Assembly (NCBI GenBank): GCA_017411325.1
Contig: JAFQQJ010000016.1
Location: 1-64,000, forward strand
From: Clostridia bacterium
GTDB taxonomy: Bacteria > Bacillota > Clostridia > CAKSNL01 > HGM11501
Length of the DNA stretch: 64,000 bases
Direction: 5' to 3'
The translations under genes were made by a program, and so were the position numbers. Below the pieces are notes generated by a model that was not told the origin of the DNA, ran no database searches, and was given only the letters and a program-made list of their open reading frames with translations. Below, in pieces: positions 7,257 through 16,274 of this stretch. Position 1 is the first letter of the stretch; the number at the start of each line of letters is the position of its first letter.

Positions 7257-7688
7257 ATGGAACAATATATTATGTCAATTACGGCATCGGCTCTGATTGT
7301 GACGGTGGCATCGCTTATTCTGCCCGAAGGAAATGTGAAAAAATATGCCCGTCTTGCAAGCTCGGTGGTCATATCGCTTGCGCTTGCTTCGCCTTTGAAG
7401 GCGGTATTTGATATATCGGATGCGTTTGATTTTTATGATATGTCATCCTATGAAATGACGCAGAAGGAAGCAGAAAAAATATATTCTGATAATTTGCGAA
7501 AAGAACTGGGAAAGCATATAGAGGAAGCACTTTTGCCCTATGGAAGAGCCTATGTGAAAATATCGGAGGACTTAAAGGTTGAAAGCATAGAAATATACGC
7601 GGAAAAAGCTATGGATGATGAGTCGGCGGAAGAAATACGGGAACAGTATATGCCGGAAAGGTTTGAGATTATATATGGACAGTATTAA
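7257..7688 (+). CDS. spoIIIAF: Stage III sporulation protein AF
   Basis: 143 residues, against about 206 in Bacillus. It has two N-terminal membrane segments (ALIVTVASLILPEG, SSVVISLALASPLKAVF) and a soluble C-terminal domain (about 60-143). SpoIIIAF has a ring-building fold like the EscJ/PrgK basal-body proteins and belongs to the channel on the mother-cell side. The ATG follows GGAGGATAACG, and the 3' end overlaps spoIIIAG by 14 bp. Confidence 0.9.
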   Translation: MEQYIMSITASALIVTVASLILPEGNVKKYARLASSVVISLALASPLKAVFDISDAFDFYDMSSYEMTQKEAEKIYSDNLRKELGKHIEEALLPYGRAYVKISEDLKVESIEIYAEKAMDDESAEEIREQYMPERFEIIYGQY

Positions 7689-8133
7689 AAGTCTGTTTGA
7701 AAAATTAAAGAATAATAAGCTTATATTAATCATATTGATTATAGGGGTAGCCTTTCTTTTTATCCCGGCAGAGAAGGAGGAAAAGGCTTCTTATGACGGA
7801 AGTTACGAAAAGGAGCTCTCGGAAAAAACAGAGGAAATTCTGGGCAAAATTGAAGGTGCGGGACGGGTTAAGGTTATGCTGAGCTTTTATGATAAGGGCA
7901 CGGGAATTCCTGTCACCGATAAAACGGAAAACCGCGAAAGCGTAAATGAAAAAACAGTATCCGCATCGGGAAAGGTGGTGCTTCTTAAAGAAATGTATCC
8001 ATCTGTCCGCGGGGCGGTTGTGGTATGCGACGGAGGGGAGTCGGAGCGTGTGAAAAATGATATATCGGAAGCGGTAGCTGCTCTTACAGGAGCACCTTTT
8101 CACAATATAAAAATATTCAAAATGGAGGGGTAG
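7675..8133 (+). CDS. spoIIIAG: Stage III sporulation protein AG
   Basis: 152 residues from the ATG at 7675, which gives the expected start (MDSIKSLFEKL) followed by one membrane segment (LILIILIIGVAFLFIP); longer in-frame extensions run into spoIIIAF and look non-coding. SpoIIIAG forms a large ring in the intermembrane space of the SpoIIIA-Q channel. The ring-building motif (EEILGKIEGAGRVKVMLS) and the C-terminal VRGAVVVCDG segment are conserved. It is shorter than Bacillus SpoIIIAG (about 229), mainly in the linker. Confidence 0.94.
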   Translation: MDSIKSLFEKLKNNKLILIILIIGVAFLFIPAEKEEKASYDGSYEKELSEKTEEILGKIEGAGRVKVMLSFYDKGTGIPVTDKTENRESVNEKTVSASGKVVLLKEMYPSVRGAVVVCDGGESERVKNDISEAVAALTGAPFHNIKIFKMEG

Positions 8134-8135
8134 GT

Positions 8136-8660
8136 TTGTTTAAGAAAAAGCAGGCGGTTTTGGCAGCACTTGTTTTTATGATAGGGCTGGCAGGGTATTT
8201 TAACTGGTCATATCAGCATTCGGAAAACGGTGTTGTAAGCGATACAGAGGATTCGTCGTTGGGTGAGGCGAGGCTTGTTTCGGGAACCAATATAATGAAA
8301 AATGAGGACTTTTTTGCAGACAGCAGAAGAGAAAGGGAGGAAGGACGGAGCAAGGCACAGGAAAGCCTCAGGGAGGTTTGCGAAAATCCGGGAAGCACTC
8401 CTGAAGCAAAAAAAGAAGCGGAAATAAGACTTATGGATATGGCGGGACGGATGGAAATGGAAGCGGCAGCTGAAGCTGAAATAAAGGCGAAAGGATTTTC
8501 CGACGCGGTGGTGTACATAAATTCGGGCTCTGCCAGCGTGATAGTGGAAAAGGACGGCGAGCTTACGGCAAGCGAGGCGGCAAAGCTTCAGGAAATTATA
8601 ATAAGGATAGCCGGCATTGACAGTTCTGCCATAGGAATTTCCGTGCATAAAAAGGTATAA
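8136..8660 (+). CDS. spoIIIAH: Stage III sporulation protein AH
   Basis: 174 residues from a TTG start directly after GGAGGGGTAGG. One N-terminal membrane segment (AVLAALVFMIGLAGYFNW) is followed by a low-complexity linker and the extracellular ring-building domain (about 85-174). SpoIIIAH faces the intermembrane space and binds forespore SpoIIQ, bridging the two cells. The FFADSRREREEGRSKAQE helix is typical. The stop codon TAA forms part of the -35 element of the promoter of spoIIR. Confidence 0.95.
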   Translation: MFKKKQAVLAALVFMIGLAGYFNWSYQHSENGVVSDTEDSSLGEARLVSGTNIMKNEDFFADSRREREEGRSKAQESLREVCENPGSTPEAKKEAEIRLMDMAGRMEMEAAAEAEIKAKGFSDAVVYINSGSASVIVEKDGELTASEAAKLQEIIIRIAGIDSSAIGISVHKKV

Positions 8661-8683
8661 AGCTTTTTTTGCAAGGGTATACT
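8655..8683 (+). promoter_or_regulatory. Sigma-F-type promoter of spoIIR
   Basis: GTATA (8655-8659) and GGGTATACT (8675-8683) match the sigma-F consensus GYATA-15 bp-GGNNANANT with a spacing of exactly 15 bp. There is no matching sigma-A -35 box for the TATACT. In Bacillus spoIIR is read by sigma-F in the forespore. The -35 element covers the stop codon of spoIIIAH. Confidence 0.75.
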
Positions 8684-8712
8684 TAAAGAAAAAACGAAAC
8701 GGAGAACTTTTT

Positions 8713-9312
8713 ATGAAAAAGCTTTTGATTTCCGGCACTTTTGTGTGCCTTGCCGCACTTTTTCTGCTTTTTGGCTATGCATCGAGGGAAAAGGCTGCCA
8801 TTGCTTCCTCGGTATTAAGGCTTCATATTGTTGCTGAAAGCAACAGTGAAGAAGACCAGAAGCTGAAGCTCAAGGTACGGGATACGGTTTTAAGGGAAGC
8901 TGCGGCAATTTTTGCGGGTGCGGAAAACAAGGAAGAGGCAATGTATCTCGCAAGAGAAAATGAGGAGCTTTTTATAAAAGCAGCTGAAGCAACATTGAAA
9001 AATGAAGGGTGCATATCGCCTGTTACATTAAGTATAGGAAAAACAGTTTTTCCCTGCAAGGAGTATGAAAATATCCGCCTTCCGGGAGGAATCTATGATG
9101 CTGTCAATGTGAAAATAGGAAAGGCGGAAGGAGAAAACTGGTGGTGCATAATGTATCCTATGCTTTGCTTTACAGACAGCGTTTCATCAAAGCTTGATAC
9201 CGGGGGAGAAGCGGCACTTAAAAAAGAGCTTGGCGAAGAGCGATTTTCTCTTATAAGTGAAACGGATGACAAAAAAATCAATATAAAATTTAAAATATTG
9301 GAACTATTTTGA
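8713..9312 (+). CDS. spoIIR: Stage II sporulation protein R
   Basis: 199 residues starting after GGAGAACTTTTT. There is an N-terminal signal-type segment (LLISGTFVCLAALFLLFGYA) followed by the SpoIIR hallmark VLRLHIVAESNSEEDQKLKL, with KVRDTVL next to it. SpoIIR is made in the forespore, exported across the septum, and triggers SpoIIGA to process pro-sigma-E in the mother cell. Finding it directly after spoIIIAH but behind its own sigma-F-like promoter fits its forespore expression, while the spoIIIA genes belong to the mother cell. It is shorter than some homologues that have an extra C-terminal domain. Confidence 0.95.
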   Translation: MKKLLISGTFVCLAALFLLFGYASREKAAIASSVLRLHIVAESNSEEDQKLKLKVRDTVLREAAAIFAGAENKEEAMYLARENEELFIKAAEATLKNEGCISPVTLSIGKTVFPCKEYENIRLPGGIYDAVNVKIGKAEGENWWCIMYPMLCFTDSVSSKLDTGGEAALKKELGEERFSLISETDDKKINIKFKILELF

Positions 9313-9343
9313 AAAACCGCCGAAAAAATCGGCGGTTTTTTTA
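9311..9343 (+). terminator. Terminator after spoIIR
   Basis: Stem AAAACCGCCGA/TCGGCGGTTTT with an A-rich loop, followed by a T-run. It overlaps the stop codon region of spoIIR. Confidence 0.9.
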
Positions 9344-9351
9344 AAAATATG

Positions 9352-9380
9352 TTGCAAGAACTGCTTTTTTTATGTATAAT
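9352..9380 (+). promoter_or_regulatory. Sigma-A promoter of the cysE operon
   Basis: TTGCAA (9352-9357), 17 bp, TATAAT (9375-9380). Confidence 0.7.
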
Positions 9381-9411
9381 AATATAGAGTATGTTATAAG
9401 GAGAAAATTTT

Positions 9412-10035
9412 GTGTTCAGATATTTCAAATCCATTAAAGAACGTGATCCTGCTGCAAGAAGTATTATAAGTATTTTCTTTAATTATCCTTGCGTTCACGC
9501 CATATTCTGGCACAGGATTGCACACTTTTTCTATAAAATACATTTCTATTTCCTTGCAAGATTAATCTCGCAGCTTGTAAGGTGGTTTACATTGATAGAA
9601 ATTCATCCCGGTGCCACCATCGGAAAGAATTTACTGATTGACCACGGCTGCGGAGTAATAATCGGTGAAACCACTGAAATCGGCGATAACTGTACAATCT
9701 ATCAGGGAGTAACCCTGGGCGGTACCGGTAAGGATACGGGTAAGCGCCATCCCACCATCGGTAACAACGTTATGATTGGTGCGGGTGCCAAGGTGCTTGG
9801 CCCCTTCAAAGTGGGGGACCGCAGTAAGATTGCGGCAAATGCCGTTGTATTAAATGAGGTTCCGCCTGACTGTACCTGTGTTGGTGTTCCCGGAAGAATT
9901 GTTAAAAAGGGCGAAAAGAAGGTTGACCTTGACCAGATTCACATTCCCGATCCCGTTTCACAGGAATTTTGCCGTATGCAAAAGGAAATAGACGATTTAA
10001 AAGCGATAATAAAAGAGCTGAAGGAGAATAAGTAA
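9412..10035 (+). CDS. cysE: Serine O-acetyltransferase
   Basis: 207 residues from a GTG start after ATAAGGAGAAAATTTT. CysE makes O-acetylserine from serine and acetyl-CoA, the first step of cysteine synthesis. The N-terminal helical region (about 1-60) is followed by left-handed beta-helix hexapeptide repeats with the family signature GVTLGGTGKDTGKRHPTIG (about 101-119) and catalytic histidines (DHGCG, KRHP). It is the short form usual in Firmicutes. It overlaps cysS by one base (TAATG), coupling cysteine supply to cysteinyl-tRNA formation. No T-box precedes this operon. Confidence 0.96.
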   Translation: MFRYFKSIKERDPAARSIISIFFNYPCVHAIFWHRIAHFFYKIHFYFLARLISQLVRWFTLIEIHPGATIGKNLLIDHGCGVIIGETTEIGDNCTIYQGVTLGGTGKDTGKRHPTIGNNVMIGAGAKVLGPFKVGDRSKIAANAVVLNEVPPDCTCVGVPGRIVKKGEKKVDLDQIHIPDPVSQEFCRMQKEIDDLKAIIKELKENK

Positions 10036-11420
10036 TGAGAGTATTTAACACAATGACCGCAAAAAAAGAAGAGCTTGTCCCGATTAAACCCGGTGAAGTA
10101 AGCATCTATGCCTGTGGCCCAACGGTATATAACTTTTTTCATATAGGAAATGCAAGAATGTTCGTTGTATTCGACACTCTTCGCCGTTATCTTGAATATT
10201 CCGGCTACAAGGTAAACTTCGTGCAGAACTTTACCGATATTGACGATAAAATGATAAAGAAGGCAAACGAGGACGGAACAACGGTAAAGGAAATTGCAGA
10301 AAAGTACATAGAGGAGTATTTCACCGATGCTAAGGGACTTAACATAAAGAAGGCAACGGTACATCCCAAGGCGACAGAAAACATCGATGCGATTATCGAA
10401 ATCGTTTCAGAGCTTGTGGAAAAGGGCTATGCCTATGAGGTGGAAGGTGACGTTTACTTCGAGGTGGAAAAGTGCGAAAACTACGGAAAGCTTATCCACC
10501 AGAGCCTTGACGATTTAAGAAGCGGGGCAAGAATTGACGTTGACGAAAGAAAGAAGTCACCTCTTGACTTTGCACTCTGGAAGGCTGTAAAGCCCGGAGA
10601 GCCTTATTGGGACAGCCCCTGGGGCAAAGGAAGACCCGGCTGGCACATTGAGTGCAGTGCAATGAGCACAAAGTATCTGGGTAAGACCATTGACATCCAC
10701 GGCGGTGCCATTGACCTTATTTTCCCGCATCACACCAACGAAATTGCACAGAGCGAATGCGCAAACGGCTGCAACTTCGTAAATTACTGGATGCACAATG
10801 CATATATAAATGTTGACAACAGAAAAATGTCAAAGTCACTTAATAACTTCTTTACTGTTCGTGATGTTGCGGCAAAATACAGCTACAACGTAATAAGATT
10901 CTTCCTTTTGAGTGCTCATTACAGAAGCCCCATGAACTTCTCAGATGAGCTTATGGAAGCATCAAAGAGCGGCCTTGAAAGAATCACAACCTGCGTTTCC
11001 AATCTGGAATTTTTAATGGGAAATGCAAAAGAAAAGGGCATAACAGAAGAATTCAGAGCAAAGATGGATTCCTTCAAAGAAGCTTTCAAAAAGGGTATGG
11101 ATGACGACCTTAACACAGCTGACGGTATTGCGGCTATTTTCGATGCCGTTAAGGAAGCAAATTCAAATGCAAACAATCTTTCAAAAGAAGACCTTGCATA
11201 TGCAAAGGAAACAATAGAAGAGCTTTGCTCTGTTCTCGGCGTAATCGTATCGGAAGAAAAGGAAGACTTATCCGAAAAGGTTGAAGCTTTAATTGCCGAA
11301 AGAACAAAGGCAAGAAGCGAGAAAAACTATAAGAGAGCCGATGAAATAAGAGACGAGCTTAAGGCTATGGGTATCGTTTTGGAAGATACTGCTCAGGGTG
11401 TAAAATGGAAAAAGGCATAA
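10035..11420 (+). CDS. cysS: Cysteinyl-tRNA synthetase
   Basis: 461 residues, the standard class Ia length. The HIGH-type motif HIGN lies at about 35-38 ([10 protein letters not shown]) and KMSKS at about 264-268. Zinc ligands are visible as CGPTVYN near residue 27 and in [10 protein letters not shown]. The enzyme charges tRNA-Cys. It starts on the last base of cysE and overlaps mrnC by 16 bp, the cysE-cysS-mrnC order common in Firmicutes. Confidence 0.97.
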   Translation: MRVFNTMTAKKEELVPIKPGEVSIYACGPTVYNFFHIGNARMFVVFDTLRRYLEYSGYKVNFVQNFTDIDDKMIKKANEDGTTVKEIAEKYIEEYFTDAKGLNIKKATVHPKATENIDAIIEIVSELVEKGYAYEVEGDVYFEVEKCENYGKLIHQSLDDLRSGARIDVDERKKSPLDFALWKAVKPGEPYWDSPWGKGRPGWHIECSAMSTKYLGKTIDIHGGAIDLIFPHHTNEIAQSECANGCNFVNYWMHNAYINVDNRKMSKSLNNFFTVRDVAAKYSYNVIRFFLLSAHYRSPMNFSDELMEASKSGLERITTCVSNLEFLMGNAKEKGITEEFRAKMDSFKEAFKKGMDDDLNTADGIAAIFDAVKEANSNANNLSKEDLAYAKETIEELCSVLGVIVSEEKEDLSEKVEALIAERTKARSEKNYKRADEIRDELKAMGIVLEDTAQGVKWKKA

Positions 11421-11830
11421 GTGAAGCTTTAGGCTATATGCCGGAAAATGCAAAAAGCTATTCACCATTGGCCCTTGCCTACATAGGGGACTCGGTGCAC
11501 ACTTTGTATATAAGGACAAGGATAATGGCAGCAGGCGATAAAAAAGTGAATGAGCTTCATAAGCTTTGTTCGAGGTTTGTAAAGGCGAAGGCGCAAAGCG
11601 ATGCGATTCACGCCCTTTTACCGCTTCTTACCGAAGAGGAGGAGTCGGTGTATAAAAGGGGAAGAAATGCAAAAAGCTACACCACTGCCAAAAATGCAGA
11701 TGTAACGACCTATCGGCACGCAACAGGCTTTGAAGCGTTAATAGGATATTTATACTTAAGTAAAAATGAAGAACGGCTTAATTTTTTACTTGAACGTTCT
11801 TATGAATTTATTAATACGGAGGAAGAATAA
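11405..11830 (+). CDS. mrnC: Mini-ribonuclease III
   Basis: 141 residues consisting of an RNase III catalytic domain without a double-strand RNA-binding domain. The motif [18 protein letters not shown] (about 19-36) carries the catalytic acidic residue, and the second acidic site is in [11 protein letters not shown] near the C-terminus. In Bacillus MrnC processes the ends of 23S rRNA precursors. The start lies within cysS and the stop TAATG overlaps the start of glyA, so all four genes from cysE are translationally linked. Confidence 0.95.
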   Translation: MEKGISEALGYMPENAKSYSPLALAYIGDSVHTLYIRTRIMAAGDKKVNELHKLCSRFVKAKAQSDAIHALLPLLTEEEESVYKRGRNAKSYTTAKNADVTTYRHATGFEALIGYLYLSKNEERLNFLLERSYEFINTEEE

Positions 11831-13068
11831 TGTTTACAGAGAGAGTTTCTAAAGTAGATCCCGAGCTTGCACAGGCTATAGAAAATGAAGTAAAAAGACA
11901 GCAGAACAAGATTGAGCTTATTGCATCCGAAAACTTTGTTACAAGAGAAGTTATGGAAGCAATGGGTTCCCCCCTCACAAACAAATATGCAGAGGGCTAT
12001 CCCGGCAAGCGTTATTACGGCGGATGTGAGCACGTTGACGTTGTGGAAGATCTGGCACGCGACAGAGCGAAGGAGCTTTTCGGTGCAAAGTTTGCAAACG
12101 TTCAGCCCCACAGCGGTGCTCAGGCAAATATGGCAGTATTTTTCGCACTTTTAGAGCCCGGGGATACCTATATGGGTATGAACCTTGCTCACGGCGGTCA
12201 TTTAAGCCACGGTTCTCCCGTCAATATGTCAGGAAAATATTTCAATGTTGTGCCCTATGGTGTTTCTGAAGAAACCGGTATGATTGATTATGACGAAGTA
12301 AGAAGAATTGCCCTTGAAGTAAAGCCCAAGATGATACTCGCCGGTGCAAGCGCATATTCAAGAACCATCGACTTTGCGCGCTTTTCCGAAATCGCAAAGG
12401 AAGTGGGCGCGTATTTGATGGTTGATATGGCACACATTGCAGGTCTTGTAGCGGCAGGGCTTCATCCCAATCCTGTAGAGTATGCGGATGTTGTAACAAC
12501 CACCACTCATAAGACCTTAAGAGGCCCCAGAGGCGGTCTTATCTTAACAAACGATGAAGAGCTTGCCAAGAGAATTGACAAGGCAATATTCCCCGGTATC
12601 CAGGGCGGCCCCTTAATGCATGTTATTGCAGGTAAGGCTATGTGCTTTAAGGAAGCACTTTCCGAGGGCTTTAAAGAATATCAGGCTCAGGTTATCAAAA
12701 ATGCAAAAACTCTTGCAGATAGCCTTATAGAAGAAGGCTTTGATATCGTATCCGGCGGAACGGACAACCATCTTATGTTGGTTGATGTGAGAAAGTTCTC
12801 ACTTACCGGTAAGGAGCTTGAGAGAAGACTTGACGATATCGGCGTAACCTGTAACAAAAATGCAATACCCTTCGATCCCGAAAAGCCCTTTGTAACAAGC
12901 GGTATCCGTCTCGGAAGCCCGGCTGTTACAACAAGAGGCTTTAAGGAAGAGGATATGAAGGAGGTTGCCAGAATCATAAAGATTGCGGCACTCGGGGATG
13001 AGTCGAAGTACGAAGAAGCAAGAGCAAGAGTTAAAGCTCTTTGCGACAAATATCCTCTCTATCAATAA
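11830..13068 (+). CDS. glyA: Serine hydroxymethyltransferase
   Basis: 412 residues of a fold-type I PLP enzyme that converts serine and tetrahydrofolate to glycine and methylene-tetrahydrofolate. The PLP lysine is at about 228 in [14 protein letters not shown], and [11 protein letters not shown] and [13 protein letters not shown] near the N-terminus are family signatures. The start follows GGAGGAAGAATA. Its position after cysE-cysS-mrnC connects serine use for cysteine and for one-carbon units. Confidence 0.98.
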   Translation: MFTERVSKVDPELAQAIENEVKRQQNKIELIASENFVTREVMEAMGSPLTNKYAEGYPGKRYYGGCEHVDVVEDLARDRAKELFGAKFANVQPHSGAQANMAVFFALLEPGDTYMGMNLAHGGHLSHGSPVNMSGKYFNVVPYGVSEETGMIDYDEVRRIALEVKPKMILAGASAYSRTIDFARFSEIAKEVGAYLMVDMAHIAGLVAAGLHPNPVEYADVVTTTTHKTLRGPRGGLILTNDEELAKRIDKAIFPGIQGGPLMHVIAGKAMCFKEALSEGFKEYQAQVIKNAKTLADSLIEEGFDIVSGGTDNHLMLVDVRKFSLTGKELERRLDDIGVTCNKNAIPFDPEKPFVTSGIRLGSPAVTTRGFKEEDMKEVARIIKIAALGDESKYEEARARVKALCDKYPLYQ

Positions 13069-13080
13069 TTGATGTTTTCT

Positions 13081-13106
13081 TTGCCAAAGCCAAAGGGCTT
13101 TGGCAA
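13081..13106 (+). other. Perfect 10-bp hairpin without T-tract
   Basis: TTGCCAAAGC and GCTTTGGCAA flank a six-base loop between glyA and rarA. No T-run follows, so it is not a standard terminator; it may stabilise the glyA mRNA end or modulate read-through into rarA. Confidence 0.6.
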
Positions 13107-13132
13107 AGCAGTTTAAGGAAAGGAGGCAATTT

Positions 13133-14395
13133 ATGGCATCAAGACCGCTGGCGGACAGAATGCGTCCGTCCGATATAGCAGATGTTGTGGGACAGGAGCA
13201 TCTTTTAGCTGAGGGAAAGGCCCTTCGCAATATCTTAGAGTCGGGAAATATTTCGAATATGATATTTTACGGGCCATCGGGAACCGGCAAAACCACAGTT
13301 GCCAATATTGCCGCCGAAAAGAGCAATAAAAGGCTTTACCGCTTAAATGCCACAACAGCAGGAGTAAGCGACATAAAAAGCATAATTAATGAGCTTGATT
13401 CCATGCTTGGAATGGATGGGGTTCTTTTATATCTTGACGAGATTCAGAACTTCAATAAGAAGCAGCAGCAGTCTCTTCTCGAATTTATCGAAAACGGTAA
13501 AATAACCCTTATTGCCAGCACCACGGAAAATCCCTATTTTTACATATACAATGCCATTTTGTCCCGTTGTACCGTGTTTGAGTTCAAGGAGGTTCCGCCA
13601 TCCGAAACAGAAAAGGCGGTAAGAAGGGCAATAGCTCTGGTTTCCGGCGAAAGAAACGTAATCTTTGACGATGATGCGATTACGCACATCGCCCATCTTT
13701 CGGGCGGAGATGTGAGAAAGGCCCTTAACTCAGTTGAGGTATGTATGCTTGCAGCAAATCCCGATTCTGACGGGAAAATTCACGTAACCATACAGACTGC
13801 GGAGGACTGCACGCAGAAAAAGGCGTTAAGATACGATAAGGACGGAGACAGCCATTATGATATAATAAGTGCTTTCCAGAAGTCTATAAGAGGAAGCGAC
13901 CCTGATGCGGCGATGCACTATCTTGCAAGACTTGTAGCATCGGATGATTTGCAGATTATTGCAAGACGTCTTTTGGTAATTGCAGCGGAGGATGTGGGAT
14001 TGGCTTATCCTCAGGCGATAAGCATAGTGAAATCCTGTGTTGACGCGGCTTTTCAGCTGGGCTTTCCGGAGGCAAGGATTCCGCTTGCAGAAGCAACACT
14101 GCTTCTTGCAACTGCACCTAAATCAAACAGTGCAATTATGGCCATTGATGCGGCTATGTCGGATTTGTCCGCGGGGAATACGGGGGACATTCCTCCTCAT
14201 CTTAAGGACTCGCACTACAGCGGAGCATCAAAGATGGGTAGAGGGCTTACCTATAAATATCCCCATAGCTATCCCAACCATTATGTGGCTCAGCAGTATC
14301 TGCCTGATGAGATAAAGCAAAGAAAATACTATGAGCCCGGAGATAACAAGTTTGAGCAGTCATTAAAGGCTTATTTTGATAAAATAAAAGGATAA
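13133..14395 (+). CDS. rarA: Replication-associated recombination protein A
   Basis: 420 residues from the ATG that follows GGAAAGGAGGCAATTT; an in-frame TTG 33 bp upstream lies in the hairpin and lacks a ribosome binding site. This is the AAA+ ATPase RarA/MgsA, which acts at stalled replication forks. The Walker A loop GPSGTGKTTVAN lies at about 46-57 and the Walker B LLYLDEIQ at about 98-105; sensor TTENPYF and the C-terminal tetramerisation region (YPHSYPNHYVAQQYLP) are present. It is probably co-transcribed from glyA or uses an unseen promoter. Confidence 0.95.
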   Translation: MASRPLADRMRPSDIADVVGQEHLLAEGKALRNILESGNISNMIFYGPSGTGKTTVANIAAEKSNKRLYRLNATTAGVSDIKSIINELDSMLGMDGVLLYLDEIQNFNKKQQQSLLEFIENGKITLIASTTENPYFYIYNAILSRCTVFEFKEVPPSETEKAVRRAIALVSGERNVIFDDDAITHIAHLSGGDVRKALNSVEVCMLAANPDSDGKIHVTIQTAEDCTQKKALRYDKDGDSHYDIISAFQKSIRGSDPDAAMHYLARLVASDDLQIIARRLLVIAAEDVGLAYPQAISIVKSCVDAAFQLGFPEARIPLAEATLLLATAPKSNSAIMAIDAAMSDLSAGNTGDIPPHLKDSHYSGASKMGRGLTYKYPHSYPNHYVAQQYLPDEIKQRKYYEPGDNKFEQSLKAYFDKIKG

Positions 14396-14400
14396 AAACA

Positions 14401-14436
14401 AAAAGAGTTCCTTGATTTAAGGAAACTCTTTCTGTT
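14401..14436 (+). terminator. Terminator after rarA
   Basis: Stem AGAGTTCCTT / AAGGAAACTCT with one bulged base and a GATTT loop, followed by TTCTGTTT. It has a shorter T-run than the other terminators in this window. Confidence 0.7.
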
Positions 14437-14560
14437 TACAGCCTTTGGCTGCAGGATATTGGAGAAGGGAATAATGAAAAAGACTTGTGTGTCACCACAC
14501 ATTTATTATAATACCCTTTTAGTTTGCTTTTATTCAAAAATATAAAAAAAGAGGTGTCCT

Positions 14561-16261
14561 ATGGGCAAAAATAAAAAAATGGGCTTTATTGAAGGCGCTA
14601 TGATTATTGCTGTAGCCAATATACTGGTGAAAATAATCGGGGCAGTTTTCAAGATTCCGCTGGATACATTTGTGCTTCAGACAGACGGAATGGCTCTTTA
14701 CAATACCTCATATATGATTTATAATCTGCTTTTCGTAATTTCCACGGCAGGTCTTCCCACAGCCATATCAAAGCTTGTGGCAGAATCCGATTCAACGGGG
14801 GATTATGACGGCTCAAAAAAGATACTTAAGGTTTCTTTGGTGCTTCTTTTATGCATTGGCGGAATCGGAAGTCTTGTGCTTTTTGCGGGAGCGAAATTTT
14901 TTTCAGGGCTCTTGGGATACCCCGATGCATATCTTACTATGATTGCAATGAGCCCCAGCCTTCTTTTTGTTGCGGGAATGAGCGCATTCAGAGGATATTT
15001 TCAGGGACACGGAAATATGTTTCCCACGGCGATAAGTGAGGTTATTGAAGCAAGCTGCAAGCTCTTTGTCGGTCTTTCACTTGCATATATGCTGCTTCCT
15101 ATGGGTAAGATGTATGCTTCCGCGGGTGCTATTTTTGGTGTTACGGTGGGAAGCATAATAGGAATAGCCTTCCTTTTTGCGTACTATATAAAGGGAAGAA
15201 AGAATGAGAAAAAATCAGAAAAGACAGCACTTTCATCAAAAAGAGTACTTATAAATATAGTTAAAATTGCTGTGCCCATAACCCTCGGCGTTTCGGTATT
15301 TACTTTAACCTCGTTTATTGATACGGCTATGGTTACCAACCAGATGAAGGGCTATATTGCAACAAGTGACGCGGCAGAAAATTCCGTCCTTTCAAACCTC
15401 AGCGAAGAAAGGGCAGAGGCGTATAAGGAAATTCCTTCCGTCATAGAGGAAAGCGGGGCGGAAAACAAGGCAGAAAAGCTTAAAGAAAATAAAGCAGCCT
15501 TTGTTTACGGCTATTTGGTCAGAGCAATTACACTTTTCAATATGCCTGCGGTTATCATTTCTGCAATTGCTACAAGTGCGGTTCCTGCCATTGCTTCAGC
15601 CAATGCTGAAGGGGACAGAAAAAAGAGCCGCAGTTTTACAAAATCGGCACTTCTGATAACGGTTGTGCTGGCGCTTCCCTGTGCAATGGGTATGAGCATT
15701 CTTGCAAAGCCCATCCTTTCGCTTATCTACGGAGACGGAAGCTTTTCCGTACTGCTTAATGTAATGGGAATTGCGGTATTGTTTTTGACACTGGTTCAGA
15801 TTGTGAATGCGCTTCTTCAGTCATGGGGCAAGGTGTGGATTCCGGTTATAAATATGCTCATCGGCGGTGCAGTCAAGATTTTTGTGAACCTTATCCTTGT
15901 GGGAAGACCGGAGATAAATATTATGGGTGCACCCATCGGAACACTTCTTTGTTATATTACCGTCGCAACTCTTAATATAACAGCTCTTTGCAAAAATTCG
16001 GGAATACGCCCTGATTTTAAGGGTTTTGTCTTGAAGCCTGTATTTTGCGGAGCGGTTATGGGTATATTTACATTTGGAGTGCAATATGCTCTTTCCGGAT
16101 TTGCAGGTGAAAAAATTGCAATGCTTATATCCATAGGAGTTTCTGTTATAGTATATTTCGCAGCAATTATTTTCACGAAAACACTCAAGAGGGAAGAAAT
16201 ACTTCTTCTTCCCAAGGGAGAAAAACTTTTAGCTGTGATGGAAAAAGCTCATCTCATATAA
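14561..16261 (+). CDS. SpoVB/YabM-like polysaccharide or lipid flippase
   Basis: 566 residues with about 14 membrane segments, a member of the MOP flippase superfamily (polysaccharide biosynthesis / SpoVB / MurJ relatives). The N-terminal GFIEGAMIIAVANILVKIIG and later LQSWGKVWIPV segments are typical of the SpoVB-like branch. These proteins move lipid-linked sugars across the membrane, for peptidoglycan or spore cortex. A hydrophilic loop of about 45 residues (around 270-315) is charged and variable. The start follows AGAGGTGTCC. The order flippase-mazG-rqcP matches yabM-yabN-yabO in Bacillus. Which lipid it moves cannot be said from sequence. Confidence 0.88.
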   Translation: MGKNKKMGFIEGAMIIAVANILVKIIGAVFKIPLDTFVLQTDGMALYNTSYMIYNLLFVISTAGLPTAISKLVAESDSTGDYDGSKKILKVSLVLLLCIGGIGSLVLFAGAKFFSGLLGYPDAYLTMIAMSPSLLFVAGMSAFRGYFQGHGNMFPTAISEVIEASCKLFVGLSLAYMLLPMGKMYASAGAIFGVTVGSIIGIAFLFAYYIKGRKNEKKSEKTALSSKRVLINIVKIAVPITLGVSVFTLTSFIDTAMVTNQMKGYIATSDAAENSVLSNLSEERAEAYKEIPSVIEESGAENKAEKLKENKAAFVYGYLVRAITLFNMPAVIISAIATSAVPAIASANAEGDRKKSRSFTKSALLITVVLALPCAMGMSILAKPILSLIYGDGSFSVLLNVMGIAVLFLTLVQIVNALLQSWGKVWIPVINMLIGGAVKIFVNLILVGRPEINIMGAPIGTLLCYITVATLNITALCKNSGIRPDFKGFVLKPVFCGAVMGIFTFGVQYALSGFAGEKIAMLISIGVSVIVYFAAIIFTKTLKREEILLLPKGEKLLAVMEKAHLI

Positions 16262-16274
16262 TAAGGAGAATTTT

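Noticed and set aside
14474-14545. Tiny frame of 23 codons after a GGAGAAGGGA site between rarA and the flippase gene
   Set aside because: No resemblance to any known peptide and no start-to-stop support beyond chance; it contains a short TGTGTG/CACACA repeat.
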